Of a DNA stretch of 64,000 nt, positions 1-7,797 are shown piece after piece. Position 1 is the stretch's first letter; each line of letters opens with the position of its first letter. The DNA is taken from NCBI GenBank assembly GCA_036269915.1, contig DATBDM010000131.1:1-64000 (forward strand). The letters are read 5' to 3'. Source of the stretch: DATBDM01 sp036269915 (GTDB lineage Bacteria > Actinomycetota > Thermoleophilia > Solirubrobacterales > Solirubrobacteraceae). The notes below the pieces were generated by a model. The model was not told where the DNA came from and searched no databases. It worked only from the letters and a program-made list of their open reading frames with translations. The translations under genes and the position numbers were made by a program.

Positions 1-1
1 G

Positions 2-116
2 GTGGCCAACCAGCCCAAGTACCTGGGCGGCGTGCTCGACGCCGAGTCGGGCACCAAGGCCGCGCGCTTCGTCCGCACCTGCAACGCGTTCGGGCTGCCG
101 CTGGTGGTGCTCGTCG
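2..116 (+). pseudogene. Inverted fragment of a second acyl-CoA carboxylase beta-subunit gene
   Basis: Read forward in frame from base 2, the first 115 bases encode about 38 residues of a biotin-dependent carboxyltransferase (NQPKYLGG, LDAESG, CNAFGLPLVV). The same protein segment is encoded on the other strand at about 431-537, inside the carboxylase gene, but the DNA differs at scattered sites (roughly 85-90 % alike by eye). It is therefore a paralogue or a different allele, not an exact inverted copy. The expected next residues (VDTPG) are absent; after base 116 the sequence is instead the antisense of the neighbouring accD. A piece of gene is certain; whether the junction is biological or an assembly or amplification chimera is not. 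Confidence 0.75.
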
Positions 117-1402
117 GCGTACTCGTCCGCGAACGCGTCGCGGGCGGCGACCGGATCGTCGGCGGCCGCGATCTCGCGCCGGTTGACGATCGTGACGGCC
201 TGCTTGGCGCCCATCACGCCCAGCTGCGCCTGCGGCCAGGCGAACACGTAGTCCGCCCCGAGGTCGCGCGAGTTCATGGCGATGAACGCGCCGCCGAAGG
301 CCTTGCGCAGCACGACGGTCACCTTCGGCACGGTGGCCTCGGCGAACGCGTGCACGAGCTTGGCGCCGTGGCGGATCACGCCGTCGCGCTCCTGACGGGT
401 GCCGGGCATGAAGCCGGGGGTGTCGACGAAGACGACGAGCGGGAGCCCGAAGGCGTTGCAGGTGCGCACGAAGCGCGCGCCCTTCGCGCCCGACTCGGCG
501 TCGAGCACGCCGCCCAGGTAGCGCGGCTGGTTGGCGATCACGCCGACCGGGCGGCCGTCGATGCGGGCGAAGCCGCAGGCGAGGTTCTTCGCCCAGCGCG
601 GCGACCACTCGAGCAGCCGGCCCTCGTCGGAGATCGCGCGGATCACGTCGCGGACGTCGTAGACCTGGCGCTCGGACTCCGGCACGCAGTCCTCGACGCG
701 GTAGCCCGGCGCCTTCGCCGGCTTGCGCGCGGGCGCGCCCGGCAGGTGGTCGAGCAGGTCGCGGACGAGCAGCGCGGCATCGCCGTCGCCCTCGGCCACG
801 AAGTGCGCGACGCCGTTGCGCTCGTGCACGCGCGGCCCGCCGAGATCCTCGCCGGAGATGTGCTCGCCCATGACCTCGCGGACGACCGCGGGGCCGGTGA
901 GGAACATCGTCGCGCGGCGGGTCATGACGACGAAGTCGCCGAGCGCGGGCGAGTAGGAGCCGCCGCCCGCCGAGGCGCCGCAGATCACGGCGATCTGGGG
1001 GATGCGGCCCGACAGCTCGACCTGCGCGCGGAAGATCCGCGCGTAGCCGGCGAGGGCGTCGACGCCCTCCTGCATGCGGGCGCCGCCCGACTCGATGAAC
1101 CCGACCAGCGGCGCGCCGGCACGGCCCGCGAGCTTCATCACGCGCACGATCGAGTCGGCGTGCTGGGCGCCCAGCGAGCCGCCCAGGTACGTCGGATCCT
1201 GCGCGTAGCAGAACACCGTGCGCCCGTCGACGCGGCCGGACCCGGCGATCACGCCGTCACCGGCGCGGGCCTTCTCGCCCATCCGGCGCGAGCGCACGTC
1301 CGAACGCAGCAGGGTCAGCGACCCCGGATCGCAGAGCGCCTCGAGGCGCTCGAGGGGCGACAGCCGCTCATCGGCGGTGTCGCGGATCATCTCGACGGTC
1401 AT
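106..1402 (-). CDS. accD: Acyl-CoA carboxylase carboxyltransferase (beta) subunit, 3' end missing
   Basis: Transfers carboxyl from carboxybiotin to an acyl-CoA, giving malonyl- or methylmalonyl-CoA for the adjacent fatty-acid enzymes. About 432 residues are present of a usual 510-530. The N-terminal half has the acyl-CoA site (GGSLGAQHAD, ESGGARMQEG, GASAGGGSYSPA); the C-terminal half has FVDTPGFMPGTRQE, IRHGAKL and RKAFGGAF. The position matching the specificity-determining Asp of propionyl-CoA carboxylases (GGAYDVM) is Ile here (GGAFIAM), hinting at acetyl-CoA; this is from memory of the family. ATG at 1402 overlaps the fabF stop (ATGA), so it is the last gene of the fab operon. It reads in frame to ADEYADEH and then breaks off at the inverted fragment. 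Confidence 0.9.
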
Positions 1403-2619
1403 TCTGCCTCGCTAACGCTCGTCACCGTTGCACTCGCCTCCAGGCAGAGGACGGCGTTGTGTCCCCCGAACCCGAACGCGTTCGACAGCGCGACCGCGGG
1501 GCGGCCGTCGAGGTCGAGCGTGCGGGCTTCGTTGGGAACGTAGTCGAGGTCGAGCCCCTCTTCGGGCTCGCCATAGTTCAGGGTCGGCGGCGCGATCCGG
1601 TCGCGCATCGCCAGCAGCGTCGCGACCGCCTCGACGGCGCCGGCGGCGCCGAGCAGGTGGCCGATCGACGACTTCAGCGAGGAGACCGGGACGTCCGAGC
1701 CGAGGACCGCCTTGATCGCGAGCGTCTCCGCCCGGTCGTTGAGCGGCGTCGACGTGCCGTGCGCATTGACGTAGACGACGTCCTCCGGCGTACGGCCGGC
1801 ATCGGCGAGCGCGAGGCGCATCGCCTCGGCCGCGCCCGTGCCGTCCTTGTCCGGAGCGGTCAGGTGGTAGGCGTCCGAGGTCGAGCCGTAGCCCGTGATC
1901 GAGCCGAGGATCGTCGCGCCGCGCTTGCGCGCGGCCTCGCCGTCCTCGAGCACGAGCACCGCGGCGCCCTCGCCCATCACGAAGCCGTCGCGGCGGAGGT
2001 CGAACGGGCGCGAGATGCCCTCGTCGGACATCGCGTCGAGCGCGCCGAACGCCGCGGTGGCGAGCGGGGTGAGCGCCGCCTCCGAGCCGCCGGTGACGAC
2101 CGCGTCGGCCTCGCCGGACTGGATCGCCCGGACCGCGGCGCCGATCGCCTGGGCCCCCGCCGCGCAGGCGGAGACGACGGAGTAGGACTGACCGCGCAGG
2201 CCGTGGCGCATCGAGACGCCGGCGGCGCCCGCGTTGCCCATCAGCAGCGGTATCGCGAGCGGGGAGACCTTCTCGGGTCCCTTGTCGAGCAGCATCGCGT
2301 GCTGGACCTCCAGCGTGCCGATGCCGCCGATGCCGGTCCCGATGATGCAGCCGATCCGCATGGGGTCATACGGCTGCTCATCCGCCCAGCCCGCATCGCG
2401 CAGCGCCTCGTCGGAGGCGACCATCGAGAACTGCGTGAAACGGTCCGCGCGGCGCGCCTCCTTGATGGAGAGGTGCTCCTTGGGATCGAACTCGGTGGCG
2501 GCGCCGACGCCGTCCTCGATGCCGGACGCGCCTGCACACCACCGCTCGTAGAGCGGCCGCGCGCCGACGCCCAGGGGCGAGACGGCACCGACTCCGGTGA
2601 CGACGACCTCGCGTCTCAT
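1399..2619 (-). CDS. fabF: Beta-ketoacyl-ACP synthase II
   Basis: Elongating condensing enzyme of type II fatty-acid synthesis; condenses malonyl-ACP with acyl-ACP in the cytoplasm. It has 406 residues, normal for FabF/KasA. The Cys-His-His triad is intact: Cys152 in SACAAG, His287 in NAHGTST and His321 in SSIGHLLGAAG, with the conserved Lys316 just before the second His. The C-terminal SNAFGFGGHN glycine loop is complete. The start ATG at 2619 overlaps the acpP stop by ATGA, and its own stop overlaps the accD start the same way, so the three are translationally coupled. Overall order resembles the mycobacterial fabD-acpM-kasA-kasB-accD6 operon. Confidence 0.97.
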   Translation of the reverse strand: MRREVVVTGVGAVSPLGVGARPLYERWCAGASGIEDGVGAATEFDPKEHLSIKEARRADRFTQFSMVASDEALRDAGWADEQPYDPMRIGCIIGTGIGGIGTLEVQHAMLLDKGPEKVSPLAIPLLMGNAGAAGVSMRHGLRGQSYSVVSACAAGAQAIGAAVRAIQSGEADAVVTGGSEAALTPLATAAFGALDAMSDEGISRPFDLRRDGFVMGEGAAVLVLEDGEAARKRGATILGSITGYGSTSDAYHLTAPDKDGTGAAEAMRLALADAGRTPEDVVYVNAHGTSTPLNDRAETLAIKAVLGSDVPVSSLKSSIGHLLGAAGAVEAVATLLAMRDRIAPPTLNYGEPEEGLDLDYVPNEARTLDLDGRPAVALSNAFGFGGHNAVLCLEASATVTSVSEAE

Positions 2620-2864
2620 GCCGCGCGGCTCACCACCAGGTCGACGGCGTCGCCGACGGTCTTGATCTGGGCGACGTCCTCGCCCTTGAGCTGGACGCCG
2701 AACTCGTCCTCGATGATCTGCGAGAGCTCCGCGAGGTCGAGCGAGTCGACGTCGAGCTCCTCGAACGTGGCGTCGCGGGTGATCTGCGACTCGTCCACGC
2801 CGAACTGCGGAAGGGCGTCGGTGACGACCTTCTCGACCTGATCTGGGGTGACGGTTGTAGCCAT
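2616..2864 (-). CDS. acpP: Acyl carrier protein
   Basis: 82-residue acidic carrier that holds growing acyl chains on a phosphopantetheine arm. The attachment site is Ser41 in ELDVDSLDLAEL, and the four-helix ACP pattern is recognisable throughout. A clear ribosome binding site (AGGAG at 2876-2880 read on the minus strand) lies 11 bases before the ATG, in the 30-base gap after fabG, the only real gap in the operon. This may allow ACP to be made in larger amounts than its neighbours (inference). The stop overlaps the fabF start by ATGA. Confidence 0.97.
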   Translation of the reverse strand: MATTVTPDQVEKVVTDALPQFGVDESQITRDATFEELDVDSLDLAELSQIIEDEFGVQLKGEDVAQIKTVGDAVDLVVSRAA

Positions 2865-2894
2865 GGTGTCTGGTTCTCCTGGGTCGGGTTTGAG

Positions 2895-3626
2895 TCAGGC
2901 GGACATGCCGCCGTCGACGAACAAGGTGGTGCCGGTCACGTAGCCGGCGGCGTCGGAGGCGAGGAAGCGCACGGCGGCGGCGACCTCGTCCGGCGTCCCG
3001 GGCCGGCGAGCGGGCACGGCCTGCACGACCTCCTTGGGGAGGTCGGCGGTCATGTCGGTCTCGATGAAGCCCGGGGCGACCGCGTTGACGGTGACGCCGC
3101 GCCGCGCGACCTCGGCGGCGATCGTCTTGGTCATGCCGATCAGCCCGGCCTTCGCGGCCGCGTAGTTGGCCTGCCCGGCGTTGGCGCGCGGGCCGACGAC
3201 GCTGGCGACGTTGATCACGCGCCCGTAGCGGGAGCGGACCATGCCGCGCATCGCGCGGCGGGTCAGGCGGAAGGCGGCGGTCAGGTTGGTGTCGATCACG
3301 CGCTCCCACATCTCGTCGTCGATCTGCAGGGCGAGCCCGTCGGCGCGCACGCCGGCGTTGTTGACCAGCGCGAGCACCGGGCCGAGCTCGGCCTCGGCGC
3401 GGGCGACGAGGTCGTCGCCGGTGCCGTTGGAGACGTCGCCGGCCAGCAGCGTGCCGCGGCCGCCGGCCGCCTCGACGGCCTCGAGCGTGGCGCGTGCGCC
3501 GGCCTCGTCGGTGCGGTAGCCGATGCCGACGTTCCAGCCGTCCTCGGCGAGCGCCTTGGCGATCGCCGCGCCGATGCCCTTGGAGGCGCCGGTGACGAGT
3601 GCGGTGGCGCTCTCGGGGCGGCTCAT
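2895..3626 (-). CDS. fabG: 3-oxoacyl-ACP reductase
   Basis: NADPH-dependent short-chain dehydrogenase that reduces 3-oxoacyl-ACP in each elongation cycle. It has 243 residues from the chosen start. Visible motifs are the dinucleotide loop TGASKGIG (12-19), NNAG (89-92), Asn114, Ser142 in NVASVVG and the YxxxK pair Tyr155/Lys159, plus the C-terminal TGTTLFVDGG. The start at 3626 was chosen because its ATG forms an ATGA overlap with the fabH stop; an ATG four codons upstream (3638) is possible but less likely. It sits between fabH and acpP, which supports FabG among the many SDR possibilities. Confidence 0.95.
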   Translation of the reverse strand: MSRPESATALVTGASKGIGAAIAKALAEDGWNVGIGYRTDEAGARATLEAVEAAGGRGTLLAGDVSNGTGDDLVARAEAELGPVLALVNNAGVRADGLALQIDDEMWERVIDTNLTAAFRLTRRAMRGMVRSRYGRVINVASVVGPRANAGQANYAAAKAGLIGMTKTIAAEVARRGVTVNAVAPGFIETDMTADLPKEVVQAVPARRPGTPDEVAAAVRFLASDAAGYVTGTTLFVDGGMSA

Positions 3627-4627
3627 CCGTTGCCCCATTCAAGGAGCCCGGCGCCCCACACGAACCCGGCGCCCATCGCGGCGACGAGCACACGCTGGCC
3701 GGGGTGCAGGCGGTCGTCCTCGCGCAGCAGCGACAGCGCCAGCGGGATCGAGGCGGCGGACGTGTTCGCCATGCCGGCGACGTAGTCGGCGACGCGGTCG
3801 TCGCGCAGGCCGAGCCGCTGGCCGACGGCGCGGATGATGCGCCCGTTGGCCTGGTGGTAGACGAACAGGTCGACGTCGTCGATCGCGACGCCCGCGCGCT
3901 CGCACACGCGCGTGGTGATCTCGGTGAGCTGCTTGACGGCGAACTGGTACGTCGAGTGGCCGTCCATGCGGATCTTCGAGTCGTCGCGCGTCGCGAAGAT
4001 CGCGCCGGCGAGCTCGCCGTCCGCCTCGAGCGCGATCGGCCCGATGCCCGAGCCGGTGCCCGCCGCGGAGACGACGACGGCGCCGGCCGCGTCGGCGAAC
4101 AGCGCCGCGGTCTTGGGATCGTCGAGGTCGAGGAAGCCCGAGAGGCGGTCCGCGCCGATGACCAGCACGCGCTCGGCGCGACCGGCCTCGACCTGGCCGC
4201 AGGCGAGCTGCAGGCCCGAGAGCCAGCCGGTGCACGCGGCGCCGATGTCGATCGCGCCCGCGCCGGCGATGCCGAGGCGCTTGGCGACGACCGGGGCCGA
4301 GTTGGGGATCACGAGATCCTGCGAGACGGTGGCGACGAGCACGAGGTCGATCTCGGCGGCGCGCAGGCCGGCGTCCTCGAGGGCGCGCTCGGCTGCCGCG
4401 ACGGCCATGTCGTCGAGGCTCTCCTCGGGGCCCGCCCAGCGGCGCGAGTGGATGCCGGTGCGGCGCACGATCCACTCGTCGTCGACGCCGAAGCGCTCGG
4501 CCAGCTCGGCGTTGTGGACCACGCGCTCGGGCACGTAGTGGCCGAGCCCGGCGATCCGCGCGACGCGGACGGCCGAGGCCTGCTGGTCGAGCGGCTGGAC
4601 CTGGGTCACGGCCTCAGGCATGGGCAT
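3623..4627 (-). CDS. fabH: Beta-ketoacyl-ACP synthase III
   Basis: Starter condensing enzyme that joins an acyl-CoA primer to malonyl-ACP and so begins fatty-acid synthesis. The 334 residues carry Cys132 in GAACTGW, His258 in YHQANGRI and Asn288 in ANTSAASIP, the complete FabH triad. Start is ambiguous between 4627 and an ATG two codons later (4621); both overlap the last codons of fabD, so coupling is expected either way. The mycobacterial operon it resembles lacks fabH at this position. Primer preference (acetyl or branched) cannot be read from the sequence. Confidence 0.96.
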   Translation of the reverse strand: MPMPEAVTQVQPLDQQASAVRVARIAGLGHYVPERVVHNAELAERFGVDDEWIVRRTGIHSRRWAGPEESLDDMAVAAAERALEDAGLRAAEIDLVLVATVSQDLVIPNSAPVVAKRLGIAGAGAIDIGAACTGWLSGLQLACGQVEAGRAERVLVIGADRLSGFLDLDDPKTAALFADAAGAVVVSAAGTGSGIGPIALEADGELAGAIFATRDDSKIRMDGHSTYQFAVKQLTEITTRVCERAGVAIDDVDLFVYHQANGRIIRAVGQRLGLRDDRVADYVAGMANTSAASIPLALSLLREDDRLHPGQRVLVAAMGAGFVWGAGLLEWGNG

Positions 4628-5471
4628 GCTCCTCGAGCGCGGTGACCGGGCAGTCGGGCAGGATCCGCTTGCCCATGCGGGCGAGCAGCTTGCCGGGGCC
4701 GGTCTCGACGAAGTCGCGCACGCCGCCGGCGTGCAGGGCGAGCATCGTCTCGCGCCAGCGCACGGGGCGCACGAGCGCCTCGGTCAGCTCGGCGCGAACG
4801 TCCTCGAACGGCCGGGTGGTCGCGCAGGAGATCACGGCGAAGCGCGGCTCGCGGACCTCGACCTCGTCGAGCGCGGCGCGGAACGGCTCCATCGCGGGTC
4901 GCATCGACGGCGAGTGGAACGCGCCGGCGACGTCGACGGGCAGCGTGCGGCGGCCGAGCTCGCCGGCGGCGGCCTCGGCGCGGGCAAGCGCCTGGCGCGG
5001 TCCGGAGAGCACGATCTGACCGGGTGCGTTGTCGTTGGCGACCGTCACGCCGGACTGCTCGGCGACGGCCGCGGCGTCCTCGGGCGTGCCGCCGATCAGG
5101 GCGATCATCGAGCCGTCGGGATCGGCGTCGGCCATCAGGCGGCCGCGCAGGACGACGAGCTCGAGCGCATCCTCGCGGGCGAACACGCCGGCGGCGGTGA
5201 GCGCGGCGAGCTCGCCGAGCGAGTGGCCCGTGGCGACGCCCGGCTCGAGGCCGGCGTCCTGGAAGGCGGAGAGCGACGCGCAGAAGATCGCGGGCTGCGC
5301 GAAGCGGGTGGATTCGTCGACGCGCGCGAAGGGGTCCTCGCCGACGAGCTCGAGGCAGCGCTCGAGCAGGTCGGGGGCGCGGGTCTCGACGTTCTCGCGC
5401 ATCCCGGGCACCTGACTGCCCTGCCCGGGGAACAGCGCGGCGGGTCGTGCTGTGTCGATCGCAGGAGTCAC
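4614..5471 (-). CDS. fabD: Malonyl-CoA:ACP acyltransferase
   Basis: Loads malonate from CoA onto ACP. It has 285 residues with the N-terminal GQGSQ loop, the nucleophile Ser84 in GHSLGE, the carboxylate-binding Arg in VVLRGRLM and the catalytic His186 in GAFHSPSM. Translation starts at GTG (5471), preceded by a modest purine-rich stretch (AGGTAGG). It is the first gene of the run fabD-fabH-fabG-acpP-fabF-accD, all overlapping or closely spaced, so one promoter in the 124-base gap upstream probably drives all six. A CRP-like palindrome lies about 20 bases upstream of the start. Confidence 0.96.
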   Translation of the reverse strand: MTPAIDTARPAALFPGQGSQVPGMRENVETRAPDLLERCLELVGEDPFARVDESTRFAQPAIFCASLSAFQDAGLEPGVATGHSLGELAALTAAGVFAREDALELVVLRGRLMADADPDGSMIALIGGTPEDAAAVAEQSGVTVANDNAPGQIVLSGPRQALARAEAAAGELGRRTLPVDVAGAFHSPSMRPAMEPFRAALDEVEVREPRFAVISCATTRPFEDVRAELTEALVRPVRWRETMLALHAGGVRDFVETGPGKLLARMGKRILPDCPVTALEEHAHA

Positions 5472-5491
5472 TACGCCTACCTAAACCCAGG

Positions 5492-5507
5492 CGTGAGCTG
5501 CGTCACA
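5492..5507. promoter_or_regulatory. CRP/FNR-family-like operator upstream of fabD
   Basis: On the minus strand this reads TGTGACGCAGCTCACG, matching the CRP/GlxR consensus TGTGA-N6-TCACA at nine of ten specified bases. It ends about 20 bases before the fabD GTG, close enough to overlap the promoter and act as a repressor site. Only the match is seen; the regulator is not in the window. Confidence 0.4.
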
Positions 5508-5524
5508 CCATCCACCACCCCGCA

Positions 5525-5540
5525 CCCCCCGGCCGGGGGG
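5525..5540. terminator. Perfect GC palindrome, possible terminator of the response regulator gene
   Basis: CCCCCC-GGCC-GGGGGG is a 16-base self-complementary sequence lying 56 bases downstream of the response regulator stop (minus strand) and upstream of fabD. It could form a six-pair G:C hairpin. There is no following T run, so it is at best an atypical terminator or a structured leader. Confidence 0.3.
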
Positions 5541-5595
5541 TCGGCGCTCATCTGGCCCTTCGGTGAGCTCCGGGAACTGGCCGCGGGATCGGGCG

Positions 5596-6225
5596 CTACG
5601 AGATGAGCCCGAGCCGCTGGGCCTTCTGCACCGCTTCGGCGCGGTTTCGGACCTGCAGCTTGCGATACAGCGAGGAGGTGTGCTCCTTGACCGTGTGCGG
5701 CGAGAGATACAGCCGGCCGGCGATCTCGCGGTTGGTCGCGCCGGAGCCGATCGCCTCCAGCACCTCGCGCTCGCGGTCGGTCAGCAGCGGCGCCTGCGGG
5801 CCCTCGTGCGCGCGGAACACGGTCTGGCCGAGTCCCACGCGGCGCACCGCGGCGGCGATCTCCGCGGCCGGCCAGTCCTTGGAGATGAAGCCGGCCGCGC
5901 CGGCCGCGCGAGCGGCGTTCGGCGAGATCCGGCCCGCGCCCGAGATCAGCAGCACGTTGGTGATCGGCGACAGCGAGCGCAGCCGCTCGCAGATCTCCGC
6001 ACCGGACTCCTGACCGACGAACAGGTCGACCAGGGCGACGTGCGGCTCGTAGCGCGTGGCGAGCGCGACGGCCTCGCGCGCGTTGCGCGCGCTCAGGCAG
6101 CGCTCGACCCACGGCTGCTCGCCCAGCATCAGCCGGAAGCCCCAGTGCACCACCTCGTGGTCGTCGACGATCAGCACCCGGAGGCGGCGCTCCGGGACGC
6201 CGCTGGCCAGCCGCGACGGGTTCAC
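5596..6225 (-). CDS. NarL/LuxR-family response regulator
   Basis: 209-residue two-domain regulator. The receiver domain (about 14-130) has the acidic pair Asp21-Asp22, phospho-acceptor Asp67 in VALVDLF and the conserved Lys in GFISKD. The LuxR-type helix-turn-helix (about 145-205) has LTDREREVL, GATNREIA and LSPHTVKEHTSSLYRKL. GTG at 6225 was chosen because it follows the kinase stop after one base (TGAcGTG); longer readings would run into the kinase gene and add residues unlike the family. It is presumably phosphorylated by the kinase immediately upstream. Its target promoters are unknown; fabD, next downstream, is only a positional candidate. Confidence 0.93.
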   Translation of the reverse strand: MNPSRLASGVPERRLRVLIVDDHEVVHWGFRLMLGEQPWVERCLSARNAREAVALATRYEPHVALVDLFVGQESGAEICERLRSLSPITNVLLISGAGRISPNAARAAGAAGFISKDWPAAEIAAAVRRVGLGQTVFRAHEGPQAPLLTDREREVLEAIGSGATNREIAGRLYLSPHTVKEHTSSLYRKLQVRNRAEAVQKAQRLGLIS

Positions 6226-6226
6226 G

Positions 6227-7345
6227 TCAGCGAGGTTCAACCGGCACCGCCAGCCGCACGCGCCAGAGCCCGGGCTCGCGCTCGCCGAACTCCACGATCC
6301 CGCCGATCTGCAGCGCCTCGAGCGCGGCAAGGCGGAGTCCCATCCCCGAGCGCCCGGGCCGCCCGCTCACGCCGTCGTTGGCCACCTCGAGGGTCAGCGT
6401 CCCGTCCGTCTCGCGCAGCGTCACCTCGACCCGACTGGGCCGCGCGTGCTTGTGCGCGTTGCGGACCGCCTCGGCGAGCACGGACTGCAGCAGTGGCTCG
6501 AGTTCGGTCGGCACGGTGACGTCCCGCGAGCCGTCGGCGAGCGAGAGGCCGAGGTCGGGGTGCATGCGACGCAGGCGGCCGACCTCGTCCAGGAGCGTCG
6601 TCTGCGTCTCGGGCGCCGAGCGCCCCAGCGGGCGCTGCAGCGCGGCGCGCAGGTCGCCGAGCGCCGCCTGCAGCTCGGCGGCGATGCGCTCGCGCGCCTC
6701 GGTGTTGAGCTCGGCGCCTGAGGCGAGCGCGAGCTGCACGCCGAAGAGCCGCTGGATCACGCCCTCGTGCACGTCGCGCGCGAGGTCGATGCGCTCCTGC
6801 AGCCGGCGCGAGTTCATCTGCTGGTTGGCCGCCAACCGTGCGCGCGTGGCCAGCGCCGCGGTCTTGCCCAGCGCCCAAAGCAGGTGGCGCTCGGCCGGCG
6901 TCAGCGGCTTCCGGCCCGGCCCGCGATCGGAGATGATCACGCCCATCCAGCGGCCCGCGGCGGCGACCGGCACGCAGACCATCGTCGCCTCGCGCAGCAG
7001 GCCGCGGTACTCCTCGGGCACGTCGGGGACCATGTCGTCGAGCAGCTCGATGACGCGGTCCTCGGCCAGCGCCTGGCGCGCGATCGGCGCGGACTCGACG
7101 GTCACGTGGGCATCGGCGAAGACCTCGAGCGGGATCCCCCATGCGCCGGCCGCGCGCACGCGCCGGCGCGCGTCGTCGTAGCGGAAGATCACCGCCCGGT
7201 CCATGTTCGCCAGGCGGCAGGTCGCCTCGCACAGCCGCGAGTAGAACGCGTCCGACGCGTCGTCCTCCACCTCGGCCAGCACCTCGACGAAAGTCTCGAG
7301 CGCTTCGAAGGGGACGGCGGGTGCGGCGTGGGTGGAACCGTTCAT
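6227..7345 (-). CDS. GAF-domain sensor histidine kinase (HisKA_3 type)
   Basis: 372 residues, no membrane segments, so a cytoplasmic sensor. A GAF domain spans about 15-165. The dimerisation region contains the phosphorylated His193 in ARDVHEGVIQRLFG, the form seen in DevS/NarX-like kinases, followed by an HATPase domain with the N box AVRNAHKHA and the glycine box GRSGMGLRLA. ATG at 7345 was chosen; an earlier ATG (7363) is possible. The stop is one base from the start of the response regulator, so they form a coupled pair. The GAF ligand (haem, nucleotide or other) cannot be told from sequence. Confidence 0.92.
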   Translation of the reverse strand: MNGSTHAAPAVPFEALETFVEVLAEVEDDASDAFYSRLCEATCRLANMDRAVIFRYDDARRRVRAAGAWGIPLEVFADAHVTVESAPIARQALAEDRVIELLDDMVPDVPEEYRGLLREATMVCVPVAAAGRWMGVIISDRGPGRKPLTPAERHLLWALGKTAALATRARLAANQQMNSRRLQERIDLARDVHEGVIQRLFGVQLALASGAELNTEARERIAAELQAALGDLRAALQRPLGRSAPETQTTLLDEVGRLRRMHPDLGLSLADGSRDVTVPTELEPLLQSVLAEAVRNAHKHARPSRVEVTLRETDGTLTLEVANDGVSGRPGRSGMGLRLAALEALQIGGIVEFGEREPGLWRVRLAVPVEPR

Positions 7346-7378
7346 GGTTGCGCCCCACATCATCGTGCATCTGGAAGG

Positions 7379-7771
7379 ATGGCGAGCGTGGGGCACGACT
7401 ACGAGGCGCGAGCGCGCGCAGTGTGGGACGCATACACGCGCGGGGATGTCGACCGACTGGGTGCACTGCTCGACGAGGAGGTCGTCTGGCGGCCGCTCGG
7501 CGGCGAGGTGCTGCGCGGCCCGGCCGAGGTGACCGCGTACCTACGGCGCAACGAGGACGTGATCTCCGCGGTCCCGCACGCGTTCGAGCGAGCGGGCGAC
7601 TGCGTGATGGTCCATGGCAGCCTGCGACGGTTCCGCGACGGCGGCTTCATCGACGTGCAGCCCTCGTGGGTCTTCCGCTGCCGCGACGGGCGGCTCGTCT
7701 CCGCCACGAGCTACGAGTCGCGCGCCGCCGCGCGGTCCGCGATCGGGGACGGCCGGCGCCGAACCGACTGA
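7379..7771 (+). CDS. SnoaL-like / NTF2-fold protein
   Basis: About 130 residues of the NTF2-like alpha+beta barrel family: DYEARARAVWDAYTRGDVDRL is followed by LLDEEVVWRPLGG and a sheet-rich C-terminal half. Such proteins act as small enzymes or ligand-binding modules, and substrate cannot be predicted. Two starts are possible: ATG at 7379, or GTG at 7388, which has AAGG nine bases upstream and may be the better one. It is divergent from the GAF kinase with a 33-base gap and lies 26 bases upstream of the kinase-ASCH gene, so it may be co-transcribed with that gene. Confidence 0.8.
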   Translation: MASVGHDYEARARAVWDAYTRGDVDRLGALLDEEVVWRPLGGEVLRGPAEVTAYLRRNEDVISAVPHAFERAGDCVMVHGSLRRFRDGGFIDVQPSWVFRCRDGRLVSATSYESRAAARSAIGDGRRRTD

Positions 7772-7797
7772 AATCGGCGGCCATAGAATCGGTGGCG

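Noticed and set aside
2..1543. A 513-codon plus-strand frame at the left edge.
   Set aside because: Only the first 38 codons resemble a protein (the inverted carboxylase fragment). The rest is antisense to accD and fabF.
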